This document shows, piece by piece, positions 7,303 through 12,478 of a stretch of 15,418 bases of DNA; within the stretch, counting starts at the first letter, position 1; each line of letters starts with the position of its first letter. Under the pieces are notes generated by a model. The model was not told the DNA's origin and ran no database searches. It worked only from the letters and a program-made list of their open reading frames with translations. The stretch lies in the NCBI GenBank assembly GCA_015259235.1, contig JABZGM010000028.1, positions 1 through 15,418 of the forward strand, given 5' to 3'. Origin of the DNA: Alloprevotella sp. (lineage in GTDB: Bacteria; Bacteroidota; Bacteroidia; Bacteroidales; Bacteroidaceae). The position numbers and the translations under genes were made by a program.

Positions 7303-8781
7303 ATGCGATATTCTCGTTTTTATCTCCTCATTATTGGGCTTGTCTTTGCCGCCTTTGCCGTGGTCTTCGACACCTTCCCACGCAGCACTTTCTCTCCTCT
7401 CGAGAAACGCGACCTTGCCACGTTCCCGTCCTTCACTGTGGACCGCCTACTCTCGGGGGCATTTACCAAAGACATTTCTACTTGGTTCAGCGACAGCGAG
7501 CCTTACCGCGACCATTTCATGCAGATGAGCATGGAAACGAAACATGCACTCTCCCTCAATCGTGGTGAAGAAAATGTGACCTTCCATGCTGCCTCTCCTG
7601 ATGCTTCAGAACTGGCTTCCAACGATGCGGCTGCCAACTCTCACGACCCTGAGATGCAGCAGTATGAAAACCACACTGCCGACGAGAATGCGAAGATTTC
7701 CAACGCAGGTATCATCGTCACGGGTTCGGGAAAAAATGTGCGCGCGCTCATGGCTTTTGGCGGAAGTAGCAAGGGCTGTGTGGGATATGCCCAAGCCTGC
7801 AATCTCTACCAACAAACTTTTGGCAAGTCGGTCCAAGTGTATTGCTTGCTCATCCCAACGGCAGTGGAATACTATTGTCCAGAACAGGCGAAACGTATCT
7901 CACGCCCTCAATACCCTACGATTCGCAGCGCCTATGCTTTGCTCGATCCTGCTGTGAAATCGGTGGATGCCTACACGCCTCTGGGAAAACATGCGCAAGA
8001 AGACATCTATCTCCGCACCGACCACCACTGGGCTCCCCTCGGCGGCTACTATGCTGCGGAAGCCTTTGCCAAGACTGCGGGCGTGCCCTTCAAAGACCTC
8101 TCACACTACGACCGAAAAGTGGTACGCAACTATGTGGGTAGCATGTATGGATATGCCAAAGACGTGGCTATCAAGAACGCACCCGAGGACTTTGTCTACT
8201 ACGTTCCTAAAGGCGTGACCTACACCACCACCTATACGGACTATCAAGTGGACAAAAACTATCGCGTCACTGCCGAAGGAAAGCCGCACAATGGGGCGTT
8301 TTTCCAGCACTACCGCGATGGACACCCCGGAGCTTACTGCACTTTCATGGGAAGCGATCAACGCCTCACTGTGGTGCGCACCTCTACCCCCTCGAAGCGC
8401 CGCCTGCTCATCTTGAAAGACAGTTTCGGAAATGCCATTCCTGGCTATCTCTTCTTCAGCTTTGGCGAAATTCACGTTGTCGATTCGCGCTATTTCCTCA
8501 AGAATATGAAGGACTATGTGACGCAAAACAAGATTACCGACATCCTTTTTGCCAACAACATCTTCAAGGCTTATTCGCCCAATATCTATAAGTCTTACCT
8601 GCGCTTCCTATCGCAGCACGGAGGGGCTCCTACTGCCGCACCTGCAACCACAGAGAAGAGTGCGCCTAAGACGGACAAACCTGCCTCGACTTCCCCAAAG
8701 AAGAGCCCAGAAAAAGCCACACAACCCACCGCAGAAGGCGCTAGTGCGCCTAGTGCGCCTGCTGCTGCCGCCACGGAATAG
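7303..8781 (+). CDS. DHHW-family (AlgJ/AlgX-like) periplasmic O-acetylation protein
   Basis: This is a 492-residue protein with an uncleaved-looking N-terminal signal anchor (hydrophobic residues about 7-22) and a large periplasmic domain. The family hallmark DHHW lies at residues 240-243 in RTDHHWAPLGGYYAAEAF. LILKDSFGNAIPGY places a serine at S374. By comparison with AlgX and AlgJ, where an Asp-x-His pair and a Ser form an SGNH-type triad, D240, H242 and S374 are the likely catalytic residues; this is family inference. Such proteins receive acetyl groups from the MBOAT partner encoded just upstream and transfer them to a glycan. After residue 440 the chain becomes a Pro/Ala/Thr/Ser/Lys-rich tail ending at 492. 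It includes a short coding repeat (two GCGCCTAGT-like units near 8740-8760), probably a disordered spacer that may interact with the cell wall. The gene lies 42 bases behind the MBOAT gene. Confidence 0.9.
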   Translation: MRYSRFYLLIIGLVFAAFAVVFDTFPRSTFSPLEKRDLATFPSFTVDRLLSGAFTKDISTWFSDSEPYRDHFMQMSMETKHALSLNRGEENVTFHAASPDASELASNDAAANSHDPEMQQYENHTADENAKISNAGIIVTGSGKNVRALMAFGGSSKGCVGYAQACNLYQQTFGKSVQVYCLLIPTAVEYYCPEQAKRISRPQYPTIRSAYALLDPAVKSVDAYTPLGKHAQEDIYLRTDHHWAPLGGYYAAEAFAKTAGVPFKDLSHYDRKVVRNYVGSMYGYAKDVAIKNAPEDFVYYVPKGVTYTTTYTDYQVDKNYRVTAEGKPHNGAFFQHYRDGHPGAYCTFMGSDQRLTVVRTSTPSKRRLLILKDSFGNAIPGYLFFSFGEIHVVDSRYFLKNMKDYVTQNKITDILFANNIFKAYSPNIYKSYLRFLSQHGGAPTAAPATTEKSAPKTDKPASTSPKKSPEKATQPTAEGASAPSAPAAAATE

Positions 8782-8873
8782 GATTGCTCTCGAAAGAATT
8801 GCCACTTCCCACGCAATGTCCCCCTTTCTATATGAATCAGCTTACTTTTTTCGATTAGACTTATTAATGAGTA

Positions 8874-8904
8874 TTGTCTGTTCTCTCGCTATATCGTAAC
8901 TTTA
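8874..8904 (+). promoter_or_regulatory. Promoter of the beta-barrel protein gene
   Basis: TTG at 8874-8876 and TAACTTTA at 8897-8904 are separated by exactly 20 bases. Only the last base of the TAnnTTTG box differs from consensus. The expected start is near 8909, leaving a leader of about 60 nt before the ATG at 8972. This indicates that the beta-barrel gene has its own promoter and need not depend on the O-acetyltransferase pair. Confidence 0.65.
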
Positions 8905-8971
8905 CACTGCAATTAACAAACCTCTATCTTCAAGTTTTTCCCTTGGAATTTGCTTGAGAAAACCATAAATT

Positions 8972-9526
8972 ATGAAGAAATTTACTTTGAGCCTATTGGT
9001 AGCCCTCGCGCTTCCTCTCGCAACGCAAGCACAACGTGCCGTACGATGGACCGTAGGTATCACCACGCCTATCGTCAGCAGTGCTCCAACCGCTTTCCAA
9101 TATATAGGATTCTCCGTCAAAGCATCCTATGAAAAAATCAAGAATGTGGAATTGGGTCTGGCTGTTTCTTCGGAGGCGCACACTCGGGGCATACAATATT
9201 ATCATTATTATTCCTCCACCTTTGGAACTCAACTCGGAGCTCCCATCGAAGAACGCGTAACAGCCTCTTCAGTGTTGGCTTCTCTCAACGGAACCTATCG
9301 CTGGCAACCCGAAAAGACTGTTTCTCCTCTTGCTGGTGTGACCGTAGGTGTGTCTAACGACTCCTATGGTAGCAACAATTTCAGCAAGAGTCAAAGCGAA
9401 TGGAACGGATTTGTGGCACCACATGTGGGCTTGATGCTCTGGCAACACCTCGATGTGCGCTTCTCCTACTACGTAGCGCCCAAAGATTTCAATCGCGGTA
9501 TGCTCTCCGTGGGCTACAAGTTCTAA
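8972..9526 (+). CDS. Small outer-membrane beta-barrel protein of unknown function
   Basis: The 184-residue product starts with a clear signal peptide (MKKF, a hydrophobic stretch over residues 5-17, predicted cleavage after TQA at residue 20). The mature part has alternating short polar/aromatic strands such as ASLNGTYRW and VRFSYYVAPKDF. It ends SVGYKF, where the terminal Phe is the usual outer-membrane insertion signal. The size is that of an 8-stranded barrel of the OmpW/OmpX/PorT-like type. No catalytic motif is visible and the specific role is not recognised. The gene has its own promoter (8874-8904) and a strong terminator (9596-9641), so it is probably monocistronic. The ATG at 8972 was chosen because it begins the signal peptide. 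An overlapping frame from 8950 lacks such features. Confidence 0.8.
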   Translation: MKKFTLSLLVALALPLATQAQRAVRWTVGITTPIVSSAPTAFQYIGFSVKASYEKIKNVELGLAVSSEAHTRGIQYYHYYSSTFGTQLGAPIEERVTASSVLASLNGTYRWQPEKTVSPLAGVTVGVSNDSYGSNNFSKSQSEWNGFVAPHVGLMLWQHLDVRFSYYVAPKDFNRGMLSVGYKF

Positions 9527-9595
9527 ACGAAACTCTGTAAACCTAGCCCTCTAGTAGGACTTTTCTCCACAGAGCTTCGTGGCTCCCTATAAAAC

Positions 9596-9641
9596 TCCCC
9601 GAGTATGGCTTTTTTCTAAACCATACTCGGGGACTCTTTTT
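9596..9641 (+). terminator. Rho-independent terminator after the beta-barrel gene
   Basis: A 13-bp perfect stem is formed by TCCCCGAGTATGG (9596-9608) and CCATACTCGGGGA (9621-9633) with a 12-base loop, followed by CTCTTTTT to 9641. It lies about 70 bases after the stop of the beta-barrel gene. Confidence 0.92.
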
Positions 9642-9773
9642 GCCTAACATGTACTCTTTCCTTAGGACTCTTGTTTTCCTACTTTACCAACTTTCAGAAG
9701 ATTCCTTCGTTTCAATCGCTGCCCTATCCGCTAGAGGAGAAGATTCTCTCCTAAGAGACAACCGAAACATTCT

Positions 9774-9905
9774 GAAGGCGCAACCTCTCTTCACGAATGT
9801 GATAACTACTACGCTCAGAAGGTGCAGCCTCTCTTCACTGATGTCGCAGCTACTACTCTCTAAAGGTGCAATCTCACTTCACGGACTTTACCAATCCTCT
9901 CTCCG
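9774..9905. repeat. Three-copy degenerate 44-bp tandem repeat
   Basis: Copies start at 9774, 9818 and 9862, each 44 bases long. The best conserved part is the first 21 bases: GAAGGCGCAACCTCTCTTCAC, GAAGGTGCAGCCTCTCTTCAC and AAAGGTGCAATCTCACTTCAC (one, two and three respectively; split here by copy). The second halves of copies one and two share a CTACTAC core. A period of 44 is not a multiple of three, so it is not a coding repeat. Because the copies are directly adjacent without spacers, it is not a CRISPR array. It lies between two terminators. Confidence 0.7.
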
Positions 9906-9926
9906 ACTTTCCAGAGCGAACGACAC

Positions 9927-9970
9927 AAAAAAATTAATGGGACCTCCACTTATTAGCGGTGTCCCATTAA
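9927..9970 (-). terminator. Rho-independent terminator of the candidate small RNA
   Basis: On the minus strand TTAATGGGAC (9970-9961 as the complement) pairs perfectly with GTCCCATTAA (9943-9934). The stem continues, after a small internal loop, through CCGC/GTGG (one G-U pair) to a six-base TAATAA loop. Seven Ts follow (9933-9927). The T-run is only on the minus-strand side, so termination is directional. Confidence 0.88.
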
Positions 9971-10034
9971 CCAACACAAAAACTAAACTAGACTTAACTA
10001 AACTATTTTCTCGTTATCATCACGACAACTACGT
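9927..10034 (-). ncRNA. Candidate small RNA of about 108 nt
   Basis: A complete minus-strand transcription unit can be read from the DNA. It consists of a consensus promoter (10069-10039), a predicted start near 10034, and a strong intrinsic terminator whose T-run ends at 9927. No protein gene lies between. The transcript would start near the palindrome CTACGTAG and then contain the 10-mer TAGTTTAGTT twice (10005-9996 and 9990-9981, five bases apart) in an A/U-rich, probably unstructured part, ending in the terminator hairpin. A five-codon frame (ATG ATA ACG AGA AAA TAG) is present but has no visible ribosome binding site. No known RNA family is recognised. It could be a trans-acting RNA, an orphan attenuated leader, or a remnant of a lost gene's 5' region. 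Confidence 0.6.
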
Positions 10035-10038
10035 AGTG

Positions 10039-10069
10039 CAAATTTAGGTAATTAATGATGACAAGCCAA
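10039..10069 (-). promoter_or_regulatory. Promoter of the candidate small RNA
   Basis: On the minus strand TTG (10069-10067) is followed after exactly 20 bases by TAAATTTG (10046-10039). This has the same spacing as the murF-alr, beta-barrel and dnaX promoters and fully matches TAnnTTTG. It points away from aroC and toward a terminator 70 bases on, with no protein gene between. Confidence 0.72.
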
Positions 10070-10150
10070 GGATTTTTTGAAAAAACCGAACTTGTAGTGC
10101 CGATTTTAACAATCTACACAGAACATTCTATCAAGAATAGGGCAAAAGGT

Positions 10151-10175
10151 AGTAAGAACAAGCAGTAATCTTACT
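10151..10175 (-). terminator. Possible weak terminator after aroC
   Basis: AGTAAGA (10151-10157) and TCTTACT (10169-10175) form a 7-bp stem with an 11-base loop, 37 bases after the aroC stop. On the minus strand it is followed by ACCTTTTG. The stem is A/T-rich and the T-run short, so this is tentative. Confidence 0.35.
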
Positions 10176-10211
10176 TCGCAGGTAAATAGTTCCCCCAGAA
10201 ATCTACGAGGG

Positions 10212-11282
10212 TTATGGCTCAAAACGCACTGTTTTTTGCACCAGATAGGCATCTGCCAGTGTGAGTGCTGCCATAGCTTCGACAATAGGAACGGCACGCG
10301 GTAAGACGCAAGCATCGTGGCGTCCTCGAGCGTCGAGCGTTGTGGCTTCGCCATTCACATCAATCGTGCTTTGAGGTTGAAGGATGGTGGCAACTGGTTT
10401 GAAGGCTACACGGAAAACAATGTCTTGTCCATTGGAAATGCCACCTTGTATGCCGCCACTGTGGTTAGTGGCTGTGGTGTATCCAGGAAGGAAGCTGTCG
10501 TTTTGTTCGGATCCTCGCCAAGCACTTCCGGCAAATCCTAATCCATATTCGAAGCCCTTGACCGCATTGATGCTGAGCATCGCGGCTCCCAAACGAGCAT
10601 GGAGCTTGCCAAAGGCGGGATCACCCCACCCTGCTGGCACGCCTTGCACCACACACTCGATAACTCCACCTATGGTGTCGCCTTCTTGCTTTACCTCCAT
10701 GATGAGAGCCGCCATCTTTTCTGCCATGGCTGCATCGGGACAACGCACGGGGTTGCGTTCGATTTCAGAGAAATCCAACTGGTGATAGTCGGTGTCGAGC
10801 ACAAGCGTGCCTACTTGTCGTGTCCAAGCGGTGATGCTCACGCCTAAAGCACGCAAGAGGAGTTTGGCAAAAGCGCCACCCACCACACGAGCTATCGTTT
10901 CGCGTGCAGAACTTCTACCACCGCCACGATGATCTCTCACCCCATATTTGGCATGATAGGTGTAGTCGGCATGCGATGGTCGGAAGAGGTGACGCATATT
11001 GTCGTAGTCCTTGGAGTGCTGATTGCGATTGCGCACAATGAACCCTATGGGACATCCAGTGCTCTTGCCTTCAAACACGCCAGAAAGTAGCTCCACCTGA
11101 TCATCTTCTTTGCGAGAAGTGGTGAGTGGACTCTGACCGGGTTTGCGACGTTGCAATTCGCTTTGGATGAAATCTTCGTCGATGACGATGCCCGCAGGGA
11201 AACCATCAAGCACGCCTCCGATGGCGCTACCATGACTCTCACCGAAAGTGGTGAGACGAAGGTGTTGTCCGAATGTATTCAT
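10212..11282 (-). CDS. aroC: Chorismate synthase
   Basis: AroC converts 5-enolpyruvylshikimate-3-phosphate to chorismate, the last step of the shikimate pathway, using reduced FMN; it acts in the cytoplasm as a tetramer. The 356-residue length is normal. All family signatures are present: FGESHG (13-18) with the conserved histidine H17, RPSHADYTY (101-109), and GVRDHRGGGRSSARETIARV (114-133). AWRGSEQND (254-262), NHSGGIQGGISNGQDI (273-288) and RHDACVLPRAVP (321-332) follow. The ATG at 11282 gives the standard Bacteroidota N-terminus MNTFG...LTTFGESHG. No other aro gene is adjacent. The upstream 155 bases are filled with short tandem repeats (11285-11415), and no consensus promoter was found there, so expression may depend on read-through from slyD or on a non-standard promoter. 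Confidence 0.97.
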   Translation of the reverse strand: MNTFGQHLRLTTFGESHGSAIGGVLDGFPAGIVIDEDFIQSELQRRKPGQSPLTTSRKEDDQVELLSGVFEGKSTGCPIGFIVRNRNQHSKDYDNMRHLFRPSHADYTYHAKYGVRDHRGGGRSSARETIARVVGGAFAKLLLRALGVSITAWTRQVGTLVLDTDYHQLDFSEIERNPVRCPDAAMAEKMAALIMEVKQEGDTIGGVIECVVQGVPAGWGDPAFGKLHARLGAAMLSINAVKGFEYGLGFAGSAWRGSEQNDSFLPGYTTATNHSGGIQGGISNGQDIVFRVAFKPVATILQPQSTIDVNGEATTLDARGRHDACVLPRAVPIVEAMAALTLADAYLVQKTVRFEP

Positions 11283-11284
11283 TT

Positions 11285-11312
11285 TTAGAGGTTAGACATT
11301 AGACGTTAGAGG
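11285..11312. repeat. Four tandem TTAGAnn heptamers next to the aroC start
   Basis: Four exact-phase heptamers (TTAGAGG, TTAGACA, TTAGACG, TTAGAGG) begin two bases upstream of the aroC ATG. They therefore occupy the place where ribosome binding and leader sequence should be. On the aroC strand they read as (C/T)nTCTAA units. Confidence 0.8.
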
Positions 11313-11333
11313 GTCGCAGATCCTTTTATGCTC

Positions 11334-11350
11334 GCCACGACAAGCGTGGC
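11334..11350. other. GC-rich hairpin between the two repeat blocks upstream of aroC
   Basis: GCCACG (11334-11339) and CGTGGC (11345-11350) form a 6-bp perfect stem with a five-base loop, set exactly between the heptamer block and the heptamer/nonamer block. The outer bases TGC/GCA can extend it loosely. There is no T-run, so a terminator role is unlikely. Confidence 0.45.
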
Positions 11351-11357
11351 TCGGGCA

Positions 11358-11415
11358 TTAGAGATTAGATGTTAGAGAGCTAGAGCAACTAGAACAACTA
11401 GAGCTGCTAGAAAAT
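11358..11415. repeat. Second heptamer block running into CTAGA nonamers
   Basis: Three more TTAGAnn heptamers (11358-11378) pass without a gap into four 9-bp units beginning CTAGA at 11380, 11389, 11398 and 11407 (CTAGAGCAA, CTAGAACAA, CTAGAGCTG, CTAGAAAAT). The change of period from 7 to 9 keeps the TAGA core. This suggests slippage-driven growth from one seed sequence. Confidence 0.75.
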
Positions 11416-11430
11416 AAGAAAACTAGCCCC

Positions 11431-11478
11431 AAAACAGCAAGCCGGACTTTGCGGAACGTATCCGTGAAGTCCGGCTTG
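11431..11478 (-). terminator. Strong hairpin terminator after slyD
   Basis: A 12-bp perfect outer stem, CAAGCCGGACTT (11438-11449) and AAGTCCGGCTTG (11467-11478), continues through two G-T pairs and CGGA/TCCG to a five-base ACGTA loop, 18 pairs in all. On the minus strand CTGTTTTG follows. The slyD stop lies 118 bases upstream on this strand. A GAGTTTTC on the other side may allow weak termination in the plus direction too. Confidence 0.7.
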
Positions 11479-11595
11479 TGGAGTTTTCATCATAGAAAGC
11501 CGAGATCTCTGCTTATCTCTCTGAGCAACTATTCACAAGAGTCCCTCAAAATAGAGCAAGGCAACGACTTTCCTGTTTGCAAAAAGCGTTTAATA

Positions 11596-12282
11596 CTAGT
11601 GTCCGCCGCAAGCGCAACCTTCTTCACCATGTTCGTGATGATGATGTCCGCCACAACCGCAACCTTCTTCACCATGTTCGTGGTGATGATGTCCACCGCA
11701 ACCGCAGCCATCTTCGCCATGTTCGTGATCGTGGTCGCAACCACAGCCACAACCTTCGCCTGACATCATGTTGAGCGCACCTTGAATTTCTTCGTTGCTT
11801 GCCTCACGAGCCTTCTCCACCTTGCCTTTGTAGTGGAGAGTTTTGCCAGCCAAGGGGTGGTTTAAGTCGAGCACCACAACTTCTTCTTTGACTTCGAGCA
11901 CAAGACCATCGAAGCGGAATCCTTCTTCATTGACAAGAGGAAGCACTGCACCAGGATAGATGGTGTCGTTGTCAAAGCGACCATTCACCATAAAGGTTTG
12001 TTTGGGCACTTCAATCACATGTTCTTCCTCGTAAGGACCATAAGCGTCCTCTACGCTCAGCGTGAATTCGAAAGCATCTCCTTCGTTGAGGTGAGCCACT
12101 TGGCTTTCAAAGGCTTCCAAAGCCATGCCCAATCCAGAAATAAACTGAAATGGGTGCTGTGCTGGAGCTTCTTCTACGATTTCACGCACGCCTGCTTCGT
12201 TGTCCACGAAGAGTTGATAAGAAACAGCGATATAACGGTTTGAACCCGTAGGAAATTGGGTAGTTTCTTGTAAATTGTTCAT
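11596..12282 (-). CDS. slyD: SlyD-type FKBP peptidyl-prolyl isomerase with Cys/His-rich tail
   Basis: This is a 228-residue cytoplasmic peptidyl-prolyl cis-trans isomerase and chaperone of the SlyD/FKBP type. Residues about 17-85 and 136-155 form the FKBP fold (VSYQLFVDNEAG, FQFISGLGMALEAFE, VEDAYGPY, DLNHPLAGKTLHYKGKV). Residues about 86-135 are the inserted flap (IF) chaperone domain. From residue 175 the tail holds 9 Cys and 14 His, built from nearly identical 15-residue units (HHHEHGEEGCGCGGH type). In E. coli SlyD a Cys/His tail binds nickel and serves hydrogenase maturation; metal binding here is expected from composition, the metal is unknown. The open frame extends upstream to 12423, but that 47-residue extension is not family-like. 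The ATG at 12282 (MNNLQETT) was chosen instead. The gene follows dnaX after 196 bases and ends at a strong terminator. Confidence 0.92.
   Translation of the reverse strand: MNNLQETTQFPTGSNRYIAVSYQLFVDNEAGVREIVEEAPAQHPFQFISGLGMALEAFESQVAHLNEGDAFEFTLSVEDAYGPYEEEHVIEVPKQTFMVNGRFDNDTIYPGAVLPLVNEEGFRFDGLVLEVKEEVVVLDLNHPLAGKTLHYKGKVEKAREASNEEIQGALNMMSGEGCGCGCDHDHEHGEDGCGCGGHHHHEHGEEGCGCGGHHHHEHGEEGCACGGH
11601..11750. repeat. 45-bp tandem repeat coding for the SlyD metal-binding tail
   Basis: Three 45-bp units (11616-11660, 11661-11705, 11706-11750) plus a partial unit (11601-11615) encode the 15-residue Cys/His repeats. The first two differ at few positions and the third is more diverged. The duplication therefore grew toward the C-terminus, and the copy number may vary between strains. 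Confidence 0.85.
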
Positions 12283-12306
12283 ATTGGAAATGTTTTGCTT
12301 TAACCG

Positions 12307-12361
12307 CAATCGGTCATTAGACCGTGAAATTGCTACTGGTAATGGACAAGAAGACCGATTG
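12307..12361 (-). promoter_or_regulatory. Mutually exclusive hairpins upstream of slyD
   Basis: On the slyD strand CAATCGGTC (12361-12353) is perfectly complementary to GACCGATTG (12315-12307). The GACCG of the latter can instead close a tight local hairpin, CGGTC-TAAT-GACCG (12324-12311). The two pairings cannot coexist. The element ends 25 bases before the slyD ATG. It could be a leader switch or simply an operator dyad. No consensus promoter was found between dnaX and slyD, so the transcript carrying it is not established. Confidence 0.4.
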
Positions 12362-12478
12362 GGGTCAGCGATATTGATAATATATAAGCATTTATATCGG
12401 AGATGGCACATCAAAATGTGCAAGATCTACCGAGGTATTTGAGAGAGGTTCGTCTGAAAGTAGGAAGAAATGCAGAGA

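Larger units (their letters stand above)
9527..10211. other. 685-base region without a protein gene, beta-barrel gene to aroC
   Basis: In order, this region holds the plus-strand terminator (9596-9641), a dyad AGGAGA/TCTCCT (about 9734-9751), the 44-bp tandem repeat (9774-9905), a candidate small RNA gene on the minus strand with its terminator and promoter (9927-10069) and a weak hairpin just after aroC (10151-10175). A 135-codon open frame at 9640-10047 on the plus strand crosses the terminators and repeats. It has no recognisable domain and is judged spurious. Confidence 0.6.

Noticed and set aside
9774..9905. CRISPR array
   Set aside because: The 44-bp copies are contiguous and diverged, with no unique spacers and no cas genes.
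10000..10025. Five-codon frame MITRK inside the candidate small RNA as a leader peptide
   Set aside because: No ribosome binding site, no downstream gene before the terminator, and no codon bias that would suggest attenuation.
9640..10047. 135-codon plus-strand open frame after the beta-barrel gene
   Set aside because: It begins right behind a strong terminator, runs through the 44-bp repeats and the opposite-strand small RNA unit, and has no recognisable domain or promoter.
12283..12423. 47-residue N-terminal extension of SlyD
   Set aside because: The extension (MHILMCHL...) is not FKBP-like and covers the leader hairpins. The ATG at 12282 gives a family-like protein.
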